Shown here in pieces: positions 1-11,430 of a stretch of 64,000 nucleotides of DNA (position 1 is the stretch's first letter; each line of letters opens with the position of its first letter). Made by a program: the position numbers and the translations under genes. The notes below the pieces were generated by a model. That model made no database searches, was not told where the DNA came from, and worked only from the letters and a program-made list of their open reading frames with translations. Source of the stretch: Lunularia cruciata (taxonomy: Eukaryota > Streptophyta > Marchantiopsida > Lunulariales > Lunulariaceae); the NCBI GenBank assembly GCA_948567375.1, contig OX419758.1, positions 36,461,001 to 36,525,000 of the forward strand, written 5' to 3'.

Positions 1-1371
1 TTTGCAAAAGAATCCTATAGAAACCTTTGTACTACTTGTACACTTTTTTTTTTCAATTTTCATAGATCAGATTATGAAAACTATTAAAGTTGAAACACAA
101 GATTATGTTACTTATCATCAACCTAGGAAGTAACAACAGAGGACACAAAGGAGGACAAGAAGATGACATAGAAAAAATACCATAGCTTTTCCATGTTCAA
201 GGATCACAAAGGATAAAGATCTTCATGATTGATCTTGATCTTTAGGATTATTATCATCATGATCTTTGTGATAGTGAGTTCTCAACATTATCAACCCTTT
301 GGTCAAATTTTGTAAACAAAGAATTTCTTCTCAAACATCATCAACCTAGAATATTGTCACTCTAATAATCAATCAATCTTATAGAATTCAAACGACTTGA
401 ATGCGTCACCACCTAGACAAATAATAAAAATTGATGATTGTTCAAATTGGCCAAAATGCTTGCATGTGTTAACAACAATGGTTCCCCAAGGACATACCCA
501 TTGAATTGCAGAACAATTTGCCTCAGACTATACATTCAAGGTTATTGCAATGGCTTCTTTTGACTCAACAAATTTGCAAATTTGAGCATAGAGTGTTAAA
601 CAATTTTATGACAAGAAAAAAGAATTAAGAGCTTGAAGGATTGGGCATTTATGTAGATTGTTTGTCAATAGAGAGATTGTGAGCAAGCTCAATGGCTCTC
701 CAAAAAATATTACTTTTGGAAGTGAGTCTAAAATCACCTCAAGTAAGTAAGTAGTCATCCATTGTATGGAGACAATACTCTTTAGTGAGAAACTTGATTT
801 CTTGTTGTGGAATTGGAATTTGAGTGACTTAGCAGCGATTCAAGAAATTAGAGACAATCATGATCTTGGGTTATAAACATTAAGGAGTAATATGTTTGCA
901 TTGACCAAAGTGTATTGGAAATTTTTTCTTGAGCCTATGGTTGAATGTCTTGCAATAGAATGATAATTGACATCTAGTGTGCTCGTTCCAAGCATAAACT
1001 CTACAAGGACATCAAGGTGTCATTTAATAAGAAAATCAAGTACTTGTTGGAGAATTAGAGGATAAAAGGACCTAATACAAAGAGTAATTGTGAAAGCAAT
1101 CATAAATTTGTTCAAGTTTACACGCACCTTGTACACCAATACAAGCTTAATTATCTTCTTCTAGTACCTTCACAAGGGGTGACTTGTAAATTATGTGCAA
1201 AAATGTTGTAAGCAGGTCCATGATATGCATGGAGACATGAACAAGGAGTGCAAAGTAACTCTCATATTGTATTTTGTGTTATATTTTTACATTGGAATGA
1301 CACTACTCAGAAAAGAAGAAAAAAGAAGTTCCCATTCTATTTCATCATTAGGGGTATTTTCATATGCACCC
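1..1371. other. Unassigned AT-rich sequence
   Basis: No gene, LTR end or retrotransposon domain could be recognised in either strand. The longest open frames are short and show no family motif. Short readable stretches (for example around 830-950) might be remnants of a very old retroelement, but nothing supports a named call. Confidence 0.5.
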
Positions 1372-1960
1372 AGATGTAATGGTGGAGTGCAAGAAATATA
1401 AAATGGCCAATCAAAATATGCAAAGTCCAAAAAAATATACATGCATATAGAAAAGGTACACAACACATTGGGATATCTACATAAGAGGAAGGAGTTATCA
1501 ACATGACCAAAGGCACAAACATCAAGAAGAAGAAGCTATAAGAAGTTGCTAACTCCTCAAAAGAAGGTTGTGATAAAAAAATCACAACACAAATATAAGA
1601 AGATGTCATGATTCAATGGTGAAGTACAAGAAATATACAAGGACAATCCAAACTATGGAAAGTCAACAAATGTACAAAGAATCACAACACAATATAGGAA
1701 GATGTCACGATGCAATGGTGGAGTACAAGAAATATAAAAGTGCCAATCCAAAGTATGGAAAGTCAACAAATCTATACATGCATGTGGAAGAGGTATACAA
1801 CATCTTAGGATATCTACATAAGAGGAAGGAGTTATCAACATGATGAAAGGTGCAAGCCTCAAAGAAGAGGAAGCTACAAGAACTTGCAAATTCCTCAAAA
1901 GAAGGCCATGATAAAAAAATCAGAACACAATAGAAGGAGATGTCATGATGGAGGATGTTG
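1372..1960 (+). repeat. Degenerate tandem repeat, about 230-bp unit
   Basis: A segment beginning with a GATGTMATGRT-like motif and continuing through GGTGGAGTACAAGAAATATA recurs at about 1372, 1602 and 1702, and a further start is seen near 1938. The first and third units are about 230-240 bp and share the later landmarks ACATAAGAGGAAGGAGTTAT and CTCCTCAAAAGAAGG. The middle unit is cut to about 100 bp. Units differ by many substitutions, so the array is old. It has no sign of a conserved protein; the small open frames it contains follow from its purine-rich composition. Confidence 0.7.
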
Positions 1961-2569
1961 TGATGGAGAAAGATCATGAGGGCGCAAAAAAAGAAGAGAT
2001 TGTCACCAAGATAACAAAGACCACCTAGGAAGGAGAGGCAAGTCAAGGAGGACATTATAGCCCAAAAGAAGGAATGGTGAGTGAGAAATCATTCACCCAT
2101 ATCATACTCTCCTTGTACTTGTAAGCAAGGGCAAGAACTCAACAAGATAGTGCAAAATTAGCACCATCACAAGGGGACATGGCCAACAAAGAAATAGGAG
2201 GTTGATCACCAAATAAAATCAAGGAGACACTTCATAAGCAAGAAAAATTCCTTATGGCAAAGTATCCTCTCCAAATGGCAGATCATCTTTACATAGATTG
2301 CAAAGCATCCTCTATGATTGACATCCAAGGAGAACACAATGATGACGTTGGACCATTGGGAAAAAGAAAGGTAAAAAATTCTAAAAAAAGGAGAAGAGAA
2401 CAAAGAAGAAGGGATACTACCTACCAAAAAGAGGTACCACATTTGACAAGATCATGAAGGAGATGTTGAAGGCCAAGGAAAAGGAATCCATATAAGCACA
2501 CATGAAGGAAGGAGAAGGAGATGCACACTCAGCTACAAATGCAACCACTACTCACAAGGAAGCAAGAGC
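1961..2569. other. Unassigned purine-rich sequence
   Basis: This stretch between the tandem repeat and solo LTR S1 is rich in AAG/GAG runs and has no recognisable domain, LTR end or RNA gene. Its right edge is fixed by the target-site duplication of S1 at 2570-2574. Confidence 0.5.
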
Positions 2570-2574
2570 AAAGG

Positions 2575-3032
2575 TGTAAAAGATTATGGAGAGAAATTGG
2601 AGAATGGAAGACCGGAGTGGAAGATCACATTGGGATACTTGGATGAGGGAACTCCAAATGCCTAACATGAGCACAAGATTTGGTATTTATTGGGAAATAT
2701 ACAAGGCTCTTGAGAAGCTTCTCAAGAAGCTTCCTAAAAGCCACCTGCTTGGAGTGCAAGTCGAGTCAACCAAGAAGCTTCCTTCTAGAAGCCTCTATTT
2801 GGCAGGCAAGCTAAGCTATCCAAGAAGCTTCCTTCTAGAAGTCACTGCTTGCGATGCAAACCAAGCTAGCCAAGAAGCTTCCCAAGAAGCTTTCTCCTTG
2901 GCATGCACATTACCCAATACTTGGAAGGTGCCAGTAGCTTCTTATATGCTTCTAGAATATTCTTAACTAATTTGGCCTATATGCTACATTGTTAGTCTTG
3001 ACTAAATCATTATTAAGCTCCATATTGTTACA
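2575..3032. mobile_element. Solo LTR S1 (458 bp) with perfect TSD
   Basis: The segment starts TGTAAAAG and ends TTGTTACA, the TG...CA ends of an LTR with a TGTAA/TTACA terminal inverted repeat. It is flanked by a perfect 5-bp target-site duplication, AAAGG at 2570-2574 and 3033-3037. A second copy with the same ends lies at 47581-48004. No primer-binding site, polypurine tract or coding region adjoins it, so it is read as a solo LTR left by LTR-LTR recombination. Its inside is filled with AAGAAGCTTC-type repeats. Orientation is unknown; the element family is not recognised. A 5-bp TSD argues against a MITE. Confidence 0.85.
2706..2893. promoter_or_regulatory. Cluster of heat-shock-element-like GAAnnTTC units in S1
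   Basis: Repeated GAAGCTTC (GAAnnTTC) and TTCTAGAA (TTCnnGAA) units occur about every 10-60 bp across this part of the solo LTR, sometimes two within 20 bp, as in GAAGCTTCTCAAGAAGCTTC. Alternating GAA and TTC blocks are the binding unit of plant heat-shock factors. The spacing between adjacent units is often 4 bp rather than the ideal 2 bp. Whether they act in transcription is inference only. Confidence 0.35.
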
Positions 3033-3037
3033 AAAGG

Positions 3038-3386
3038 TATGCATTCCACTTTGAACCAAGGAGAGGATAAAGAAGAAGCAAGAGAAGTGCCAACCTCAAG
3101 ATGAAGAATAAGTTAGCCGACCCTTCTTGTGAGAAGTGATCCATATGGTAGATCCAACCATTCATAATTTAGAAATGATAATCCTCTATTATTAAGAATT
3201 GGATGGTACTATCACCAATCACATGAGTTTGTTGCTCAAGTGGCTAATGCAAAGATGGAAAGAGCTTGTGACGAGTTGAGGAAGATCAAGGAGCAGCTCC
3301 AAAACAAAGAAGAAACTTGTTGTGAATGGAAGTAGACAATGGATAGGTTGAGGAAGGTGGAGTAGATAAGATATGAGAAGTATGAT
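3038..3386 (+). pseudogene. Left part of a decayed coiled-coil reading frame, cut by A
   Basis: From about 3180 the + strand reads as a charged heptad-rich protein, including LRKIKEQLQNKEETCCEW, broken by stops. The frame is interrupted at 3386 by element A and continues at 17090. A near copy of 3170-3386 lies at about 17205-17420, showing that the locus held a tandem duplication of about 326 bp before A landed in the first unit. The protein is not recognised; it could be an old retroelement ORF rather than a host gene. No start codon can be assigned. Confidence 0.45.
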
Positions 3387-3742
3387 TGTTGCATCTACAT
3401 TTTTTGTTTTGTTTTGTTTTTTTTAAGTTTTGAAGAAGAAATGAGTAAGAAAGCCAAATTACAAAGGAAAGAATGGATTGGTGTGTCTTTGAAGTAAACC
3501 CAGAGAAGTAGACTTGGGGTCGGAAACTAGAAGTACTTGGAGGGGGTTACAGAGAGACAAATCCAAAGAAGGGCGTCTTTGGACCGAGAAGCAAAGGCCA
3601 ATACAAAGATGGTGTAACAACCTTTCTACGTGGCAAGAAAGTACACTTCAAGAAATGGCAGAGGTAGGAGAAGAAGGCCTTGATAGTGATAGGAAACCAA
3701 CATGCAGAAGAAGTGGGAGTTGATTTTGAAATTGATTGAAGA

Positions 3743-6378
3743 ATGACTGCACTTTGGGGTACTAAAAAATTACAACTACATAGGAGGAAATCAAATATGT
3801 CAAATAGATATCTTGTTCCTTTGGGTAGTCATCCTATAGTAATGTGCGTCAAGAAGCCAATTGAGAGTGAAATTTTCCGAAGTCCAAAAGGGGTTAGAGT
3901 GTTGCGTTCAAGAGAGGATAGTTTTTTAGTGCCTAGAACTAGAGAGCAAATCATGGCAAAGAAGGTTAAGAATGCACTTGTAGTGAGGAGTTTTGCATTT
4001 TGGAGGTTAGATATCATAACAAGGATCAAGGTCTTGAATAGACTTTGGATTACATTTTTTAGCATGGAACTAGAATTTAAGTTTCACAAGAGTCATGGCA
4101 AAGATAACTGCCAGTAATTGTGAGGAGGCCTTGAAGTCGAGGGGAAGAGAGGAAATCTAGCTCAATGGATTGAGTCAGATTGGAGGTTAGTATTGGGAAA
4201 GGAAGCAAGAGAGGTGACTGGGATCACCCTCTATTGGAAGTGTGATGCTACAAAGAAGATTGCAAAAATCAGAAATTCATTCTTTGCCTCGCGTCCTAAA
4301 AATAGTTACAAAGTGGAGTCCTATTGGGACCCAATTAAACAAAGCATTGTAAGAGCAATAATGGCCATGTTCAAACCCAAACAAACAACATACGTAAACA
4401 TGCAGTGGGCGGTCTTCTTCCACCAGATGTTTGCAAGAGTGAAGGTGAACTAGGCAAAGTGCTTCCACTAGCAAACAAGGCAGATGATTGTCAATTGGAG
4501 AACCAATTTGCCTCCACATTACTTTGCATTGTTTGCAGCACACTTCTACTTTGGATTGAGTTTGCTGATACAAGAGGAGAGGCATCCCATGGTATCACAT
4601 TTCCATCCTAATCTGCAAAGGGAAGCGAATGAAGAGGAGCAACAATACATGATACAATTGGGAGCCAATGATGATCACTTCATCAGAATGGGAGAGAGGG
4701 AGATGGTGGAAGGAAGAAGTCCAAAGATGAAGAAGTGGACTAAACCCTAAGATGTAGCCTTGCCTCAACCACAACAGAAGACCCAAAGACTCAATCCTTG
4801 AAGTAAGAAGGCAGTGAAGGAGGAGACTTTGGAAACAAAGTCTAAAGGTGAGATATAGTCCAGAGGAGAAGCTCGTAAGAAGTGGAGCTCACACTACAAA
4901 GTGAGGGATCCAGAAGTGAGAGTGATGGTGAAGAGGAAGTTTAGCAATCAACTAAAGCAGAAGAAGATGAAGCATTTCATGCGGTGATTGATTGTATGGA
5001 TGGAGGAGATAATCCTTGTTTAGAATTGGCTATGGAGGAGATGGATGTAGAGCCAAAGAAGGAAGAACAAAAAGGAGGTAGAGGCAAGAAGTCAATAATG
5101 GAAGATGTTGCAGGTGTGAGTTTAGTTTGTAAGGAAGAAGAAAGCTCAAAAGAAATACTGTTCAAAGTATGAAGATCAAGACTTTAGTAGAAGGTGTCGG
5201 CGGAAGAAACAAAGTACAAAGATGAAGCCAAAGAAGAAGATAGCTTTGGGGGAGTACAATATTTAATGCAAATCATGACTCCATTGTTGGAGCTGCTAAA
5301 GGTGCAGTAGAAGGTAATCCAACAAGATTGTATGAAGGTGAAGAATGAGTTGCAGGTGGTGAAGTATCTGCTTGACAAAGTGAAGGAATTGCGGGAGAGT
5401 GTGACCTAAAGAGAAGAAGAAGATGAGGACCTTTGGGTGAATGCAATCTTGAAGAAGAAGAATTTAGAGAATTTGCAAGAGATTTTTGAGAAGAGGGGAA
5501 GAGATATGCACAATCAAGTCATAGAGTTGAAGGAGCAAACGACGTTGATGGCAAAGATGAAGGAGGAGGTTAGTGAAGTTCACATTGAAATTATTCATGT
5601 GAAAGCAATAGCAGTTGTGATGGAGCAAGAGTTAGAGAGCATGAAGAGGAGTGCAATAGGAAAAAGATCAAGCATGGCAGAGAGAGTTATTGATCCGACA
5701 CCAAGAGGAAGAAAGATTGCAAGGCTTCGTAAGAAGTGTTGAGCTGCAAAGTTCTCTATATGCGGAGGAGAAGAAGATGCTTCCTGTTGAGTATGAAGAC
5801 AAGTTGACAATGTACCAAGAAGAGTTGCAGGTAGAACGCTCTTGAGGGTATGCATTAGAATCAATAGGAGAAGTTGTTGAAGATTGCAAGCCATGATGAG
5901 CACAGAGGCTAGAGGAAAGTTGGAGGAAACAAGAATGCATGAATTGAAATTGCTTGTGCAAGAAACTCGAAAGAGGAGAGCAAAAGATGTAGATATGAAC
6001 ACTCTTCTAATTAGTTTAAGGAAAAGAGTAGATAGAAAGATGTTGGAAGTAGGAGACAATGTAAATCTCAGATTAGACTTAGTGAATCTAGAGTTAGAGA
6101 GACTTTGGAGTAGTGTGAAGGAAGATAAGAAGTCCAAAGTAGCAAAAATAAAAGTGCAGGTGTCTTTGGAGTTGTCACTTGAGACATTAGAGAAGAATGG
6201 GTCGGAAGATAAAGAGTTAGAAAGGTTACCCATGACCTCAATTGTAGTCTATAGTGAAGAAGTGGTAGAAATAGTGAAGGATTTGGTAGTTGAAGATAGA
6301 CCCAAAGAAGAGGAAATTCTTGAAGGAGGATCATAGGGATTGGAAGCCAAAGTCAAAGTTGACATCGGATCTGATTAG
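3743..6378 (+). pseudogene. LTR-encoded ORF of A, 5' copy (conserved domain + coiled coil), broken
   Basis: The frame opens at ATG 3743 (MTALWGTKK) and ends at TAG 6376 after DIGSD. The N-terminal third holds a conserved helical region with the landmarks REQIMAKK, WYWKCD-like LYWKCD, VESYWDPI, MAMFKP, AVFFHQMF, LPPHYFALFAAHFYF and SHFHPNL. The C-terminal half is a charged coiled coil with conserved LHELKLL-type, NTLLISLRKRVDRKML and RLDLVN segments. In this copy the frame is broken by several stops and shifts (for example near 4117, 4453, 4750 and 5165). The function is unknown. Counterparts occur in the other three LTR copies, best in C. No catalytic motif, signal peptide or membrane segment is evident. 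Confidence 0.7.
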
Positions 6379-6497
6379 AAATAAATTGAGATATGATGAG
6401 GCAGTAGATATGAAGAGGTGCATTGTCATTTCAAATCTGCAGGTCATAAAAGTTCTTATAGAATGGTATAGTTGGTAGCAATTGTTGATTGCTCAAC

Positions 6498-6505
6498 TAT
6501 TTAAA
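6498..6505 (+). promoter_or_regulatory. TATA-like box of A 5' LTR
   Basis: TATTTAAA lies 120 bp after the LTR ORF stop and about 650 bp before the LTR end. The same motif sits at the equivalent place in the other copies (16414, 61465, and 27837-27844 minus). Its position implies that U3 contains the ORF and that R plus U5 are the last 600-odd bases. Confidence 0.55.
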
Positions 6506-7160
6506 GGGGCATTTGCAATGTGTTGTTGTTTAGTATTTGTAATTTCTGAAGATAGATAAAGCAAAGTGCTCATGGCTTGAGCTTAATTTTGAGTATCAAC
6601 TCTATGTTTGTAGTTGTGAGTGTTTGGAGAATTCTGAAGTGCAATTCAGTGAGTTTGTTGGATGTTGAATTCCACAACCATGATCTTCATTCTATGTGTT
6701 TGATCTTGAATGAGGGGCAATCAGAGCTATGCCTTGATAGGTCTGAAAGTGTTGGTAGTATTTTGCATTTGTGAGTGCAGTGTTGAGTTGATGTGAAGCA
6801 ATTTTGATCAAGGAAGTTGTGCCTTTGGTGGAGGGATGGAACACAATTTTGAGGTGAAGTCGTTTTGCAGTGAAGTAGCTATCTTTGGGAGGATCTGAAT
6901 CATCACAATCAAGATTGTTTGGAAAGATTTGCTATGTTGTGATTATGAGTGAGTGATTTGTGACAAGTTTTCAAGATTGAACACTTTTTACTCTCTTCTG
7001 GGTGTAGTTTCTATCTGAGAGATTAAAGAAGAACCCAAGAAGAACTAATTTAGTCACTTTGATTTGTATTTGGACATTTTCTACCAATATCTCCACGGGA
7101 ACAAACTTTACTTACCAGATTAATGCAAAAGTGATATTTTCCAGGTTGTCATATGATTTT

Positions 7161-7178
7161 TGGCACCGCTGCCGGGGA
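7161..7178 (+). other. Primer-binding site of A
   Basis: TGGCACCGCTGCCGGGGA begins 7 bp after the LTR end. It differs at two positions from TGGCGCCGTTGCCGGGGA, the primer site reported for plant Athila-type elements and matched to the 3' end of a tRNA-Asp (family knowledge). It confirms orientation and the 5' LTR border. Confidence 0.85.
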
Positions 7179-7238
7179 TACAAATCTCAAAAGTGGAAGA
7201 ATACAAAGCCAAATTTGAAACTTGGTGTCAAATCAACA

Positions 7239-9593
7239 TGAATGTTTGCATTGAGTGAACAACATGAAGAGAGAGCGCAAAGACAAAATTTAGAACATGA
7301 AGAAGAAGAATGTCAGAAGGGCCATATCAATTTAGACAAGGCCAAAAGAGAGGTGTTGGATTTACAACTCTTTCACAAAGTTCAAGAATCCTTGCAAGAG
7401 CTGGAGTGAGAGAAATGTGAAGTTAAGTGGCACGGCTACTTTGTGTCTCCTAATTCCAAGAAGAAGAAAGACTCAAGTGGGCAAACATATTCTTAACAAC
7501 CCAATACACCAACTTCCTCACAAGCTATCAAGGAAGTCAAGTTTCTAAATAAATTTGTCCATGAAAAGACAACACGAAGTTTGACGGAAGAAGAGTGTCA
7601 ACATCTTCTACGCATGATTCCTTGATTGGCTCAAAGGGATTTTGAGGAACACTCTGAGGGTGCTGAAACTCTTTCTTCTACTTGAGTTGAAGTCGACACC
7701 ATCAAAGAAGAAGAACCTATTGACAAAGATCCCACTTTGAACTTGACTGATTGGAACCCCTTGACTCCCAACACGATGTCAATACCAGCCAGTTCCTCAG
7801 GTCCATCAAGTTCAACCTTACCACAACCAATTCAGTTGAGTTGAACAATGAATTTGTTACCTGTTACTTGTCACCCAACACGCCTATCAGAAGTATATGG
7901 GGACATAACAAGATGAAGATCTTGATGAATTAATCAAAGAATTCAAAGTTATTTCCTTTGCCAACAAGGAACATGACTTTGTGGATTGTATGCAAATATT
8001 TCCAAGTTTTCTCCAAAAGAAATCCCAAAGTTGGTATACACATGTAACTCCAAAGGGGTTCACGCCACCCGACTTGGCAGATTTGCAAAATAGCTTCTTA
8101 AAATGATTCCAAGAAGTTAATTACAATATGAGTGTCTTTGCGGCACTCAATAATTTGGACAGAGGGAAGAAGGAAAAGTTGAGAGACTACTCTAAGTGGT
8201 TCATGGCCCTTTTGAATCGTGTCATGAAGCAATCTAGGGTGGAGGGTTACTCCGATGCCCAAGCCATTACCTGGTTTCTTAGTGGACTCTCACCAAAGAT
8301 TTGTATCTTTGCCAAGGAGAGGAATGTAACTTCCTTGGACAAAGTCCTCAAACATGTCGCCCAATATGGGACAACTCACTCTCACTTGTCTTGTAACCAA
8401 AGAAATCGAGAGAAGAGAGGCAAGAAGCCCAAAAGGAGAGCTTCTCATAGTACATCTCCTTCTTTGGAGGAATCCTCCTCATCTTCTAGTTCTTCTTTGG
8501 AATCCAAAGAAGATTCAAAGCCAAGGAGAATACAAAGACATGGACATGGACACCTCCAACAAAGAATGTAAATAAGGCAGATCAAAAGCTGAAGACTCTT
8601 ATTAAAGAGTTTGCGGATTTCAAGATCCAAATGATTGGGACTAAGGACCAAAGAAAGCCTCCATCATTTGGCAGACCAAATGTATGGTGCATTGTGTGTG
8701 GTAAATCCAAGCACGCTAATACAAAGTGTTTGACTTGCACTGCATTTCTAGTGCAACAAATTGATTGGGTTCTAGGTTGGGACCAAAGTGAGGAAGATGA
8801 GATTGTGTACCAGACCCAAGAGGTACAGCCTCAAGTAAGCACATTATATCAAGGTCCAAGGTATGGACCAAGGGAGTACAACAACAATGCTCTCCCACAA
8901 AGACCACCAATGGGTGCCCAAAATAGGCCTCAAAATGTTGCATTGGGTGCTTGTTATAATTGTGGCTCAATGGGATATTGGTCTCCAAACTGTTTGGAGC
9001 CAATACGGCAAATTGGGTACATTCCGTTATGCAAAAATTGTAAAGGATGGGGTCATATTGAAAATTAGTGCCCGCAACCACCAAACCCGAAGCCGCCTGT
9101 AAAATATGTATAAACCTCAATTGAGCATGCCGTGCTCTAGTCAAAAGGGGATACAAATGTAAATTGTATAACCTTTGAGGAGGATTGGCCTCATGAAGGG
9201 AGTCCGGCCTCTGATGGAGAACGGCTAGACCTCAAAATTTTGAAGGTTGAGACACACTCGAGTAAGAAGAAGTGTGATCCTGAAGAAGCACATACTACTT
9301 CTTTGTCTTCTCAAAAGGCAAAGAGATTGCGCCCAAAAGCTATTCTTTCTGCCAAGGAGGAGAAGATTCTAGCAAAAGCTAAAGCTAAAGCTTTGCAGAA
9401 AGAAATCAACAAAGTAGTACAAAGAACTCGGGAGATGATTTTAGAGGATAAGAAGATGGAGCCTCATGTGTTTTTGGTGGATATCAGATCCAAAGTGAAG
9501 GATCTAATCCAAGCCAAGGTGGGCAAACCCAAAGAACTTTGGGTTAGGACCGCTAGTACTTCAATTACCATCTTGAAGCAACCCAAAGTCTGA
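7239..9593 (+). pseudogene. A gag (capsid and zinc knuckles), decayed
   Basis: Capsid and nucleocapsid protein that would package the element RNA. A retrotransposon-gag region is readable at about 7970-8400, with FPSFLQKKSQSWYTHV followed by LRDYSKWFMALLNRV and ITWFLSGLSP. Downstream are three CCHC-type knuckles: CIVCGKSKHANTKC near 8690, CYNCGSMGYWSPNC near 8950 (His replaced by Tyr) and CKNCKGWGHIEN followed by a stop near 9030. The start is uncertain; MFALSEQHEERAQ at 7239 is the first plausible Met after the primer site. Multiple stops and shifts disable it. The C-terminal part (9240-9593) is a lysine-rich linker towards protease. Confidence 0.72.
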
Positions 9594-9749
9594 TTTGAAC
9601 AAGGAGAAACTTTGGACCCAAAGACAAAGGTGAAGAAGATGAACTTGGAAGGAGTCCCTCAATATGATAAGATGGCCAATTTGGCATCTACAAGTGCTAA
9701 CATCAAATTTAAGCAATCATGATAGGACAACAAGCTTTACAAGAAGCAG

Positions 9750-10165
9750 TTGAGTCCAACCCTCAAGAAAGTAAGTGCAATTACCAAGAAAGACTTACCC
9801 GCAATTTATCGCATTAAACAAGAAGATTTGGGATCTCCCAAAGTAGACATGGAGATTGCAGGCTGCATGATCACATCCATACCCATTGGTTTGGAGTCAA
9901 GTGTGAATGTCATGACAATAGACACCGCACATCAATTGGAGTATACGTTTGAACCAACACCTCAAATTCTGAAATTTACGGATCAAACCAGGAGACGGCT
10001 TTTGAGCATGCTATCAAATATTACTATGATCATTGGAGGGGTGCTCTTCAAGTTAAACTACATTGTGTTGCGACCAGTAACCAAAATTGGTTACCTGCTC
10101 TTGATCAAAAGACCTTGGTTGTATAATGCTCAAGTTATTGTAGATTGGCGCTAGCAAAAGCTAAG
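9750..10165 (+). pseudogene. A aspartic protease, decayed
   Basis: Polyprotein-cleaving protease of the gypsy type. The frame at 9750-10154 contains IPIGLESSVNVMT in the place of the active-site loop; the family's Asp-Ser/Thr/Gly-Gly motif is lost. About 80 residues later it has LIKRPWLYNAQVIVDW, matching the LLLGRPWL...A...DW C-terminal signature of plant gypsy proteases. It lies between the gag zinc knuckles and RT, as expected. Loss of the catalytic Asp makes it inactive. Confidence 0.65.
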
Positions 10166-10599
10166 GTTCAAGGGCATCTCGTCCAAAGATCAAAAGCTAG
10201 TGACAGTGAGTTGGACAAAGGTTCCCCACCTCAGGGAGACAACTCCATCAGAAGATGAAGATGAATCTCAAGATTCATCATTTTCATCTTCAAGAGACTA
10301 CAAAGACAAAGTCCAAGTCAATTACTTGGAATGCTACGAGGTAGAAGTCAAAGACAAAGACCCATACAACATCACCTTGGGTGAAAATGACTTGGAGGAA
10401 GGGGGTTTGATTATAGTTTGACTTGGGTTAAGCTGAGTCAATCATGTTGAAGGAGTCATCAACCCCAATGACTGTCAAGATGTTGTCTTGCTTGAAGGAA
10501 AAATCTTGAAAATTTCAAAGATAATCACTTTGGAGGAGTTTGCAAGATACACTACCCTGTTTATAGAATTCTAAAATGTATTTTCTTGGTCTATTAATC

Positions 10600-11430
10600 A
10601 AATGCCAAGTATTCCATGAAAATTTGGAGAACAAGAGATTGATTTGGTTGAAGGTGCAATTTTGGTTTGGCAAAGATAGTACCACCTAAACCCAAAATAC
10701 TCGCTCTTGGTCAAAGATGAAATTAACAAGTACCTAGGAGCCGGAATAATCTTACTTACCTTGAGCATCGAGTGGGTTTCCCCTATAGTTATTGTTTTGA
10801 AGAAGAAGATTAGGAAGATCTGAGTGTGCCAAGATTTTTGCAAGCTAAATGCAATCACAAGGAAGGATCATCATCCCTTGCCTTTTACCGATACAATTTT
10901 TGATCAAGTAGCTGGTCATCCTTGTTATAGTTTTCTCAATGGATTTTCAAGGTACAATCAAGTATCCATCCAAGAAGGAGACAAGGATAAGACTACATTC
11001 CTACCAATTAGGGAAATTTTGCTTACAATCAAATGCCCTTTGGGTTGTGTAATGCTCTTGCTACTTTCCAGCAGATGATGAATGCAATCTTCAAAGATCT
11101 CCTACACAAATTTATGGAAGTCTTCATTGATGATTTTTGTATGTTTGGGCAAAGAGAAGTACATTTAGATTACCTTTGCCAAACTTTTGAAATGTGTCAT
11201 TTTGCCGGTTTGTCATTACACCTAGAGAAATGCTTCTTTGCAATGAAGGAGGGAATTCTTTTGGGGCATTGGGTGTTAAGCTGAGGTATTGAAGTAGATG
11301 TTGAGAAGGTAAAAGTTATCTTAGCTTTGGAATCCCTTAAAAATATTTGGGAGCTAAGAGCTTTCTTGGGACATGTCGGATACTACAGATGCTTTGTATC
11401 AAATTTATGCGGTGCTTGATGCACCCCTTA
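10600..11430 (+). pseudogene. A reverse transcriptase, decayed
   Basis: RNA-directed DNA polymerase that copies the element RNA. Readable blocks in order are CQDFCKLNAITRKDHHPLPF (fingers), YSFLNGFSRYNQ, then after a frameshift MPFGLCNALATFQQMMNAIF, FIDDFCMFG (catalytic Asp pair, near 11125), LEKCFFAMKEGILLGH, GIEVD and AFLGHVGYYR. FIDDF with GI.VD fits the Athila/Tat side of plant gypsy rather than chromoviruses, which carry FLDDILVY. At least one frameshift (about 11030) and several stops interrupt it. Confidence 0.8.

Larger units (their letters stand above)
3387..7153 (+). repeat. 5' LTR of A (3767 bp)
   Basis: Starts TGTTGCATCTAC (diverged from TGTGGTACCCAC in copies C and D) and ends GGTTGTCATA. 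It aligns along its length with 13316-17089, with 27174-30864 on the minus strand and with 58362-62143. Order inside: about 350 bp of leader, a long ORF (3743-6378), a TATA-like box (6498) and about 650 bp that would be R and U5. The LTR is several times longer than most plant gypsy LTRs because of the ORF. Confidence 0.93.

Noticed and set aside
1195-2457. Several open frames of 60-126 codons on both strands
   Set aside because: They overlap on opposite strands, lie in a purine-rich tandem repeat and show no family motif. They are explained by composition.
2586-2966. A 126-codon open frame with repeated KLPKS/EASQEA motifs
   Set aside because: It lies wholly inside solo LTR S1, and its repeats are the AAGAAGCTTC units. 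The copy in S2 does not keep the frame.
2575-3032. S1 and S2 as MITEs, because of the TGTAA/TTACA inverted ends
   Set aside because: The inverted repeat is only about 5 bp and the target duplications are 5 bp, which fits LTR integration. Common plant MITEs give 2, 3, 8 or 9-bp duplications.
5595-6233. A 212-codon Ser/Leu-rich open frame on the minus strand
   Set aside because: It is the antisense of the coiled-coil ORF; Glu/Lys-rich coding strands give Ser/Phe/Leu-rich antisense frames.
3743-6378. The LTR ORF as a host gene captured between repeats
   Set aside because: The same ORF occurs at the same place in four LTR copies with defined ends and duplications, so it belongs to the LTR.
8716-9156. 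A 146-codon minus-strand frame opposite A gag
   Set aside because: The plus strand carries recognisable zinc knuckles; the minus frame has no motif.
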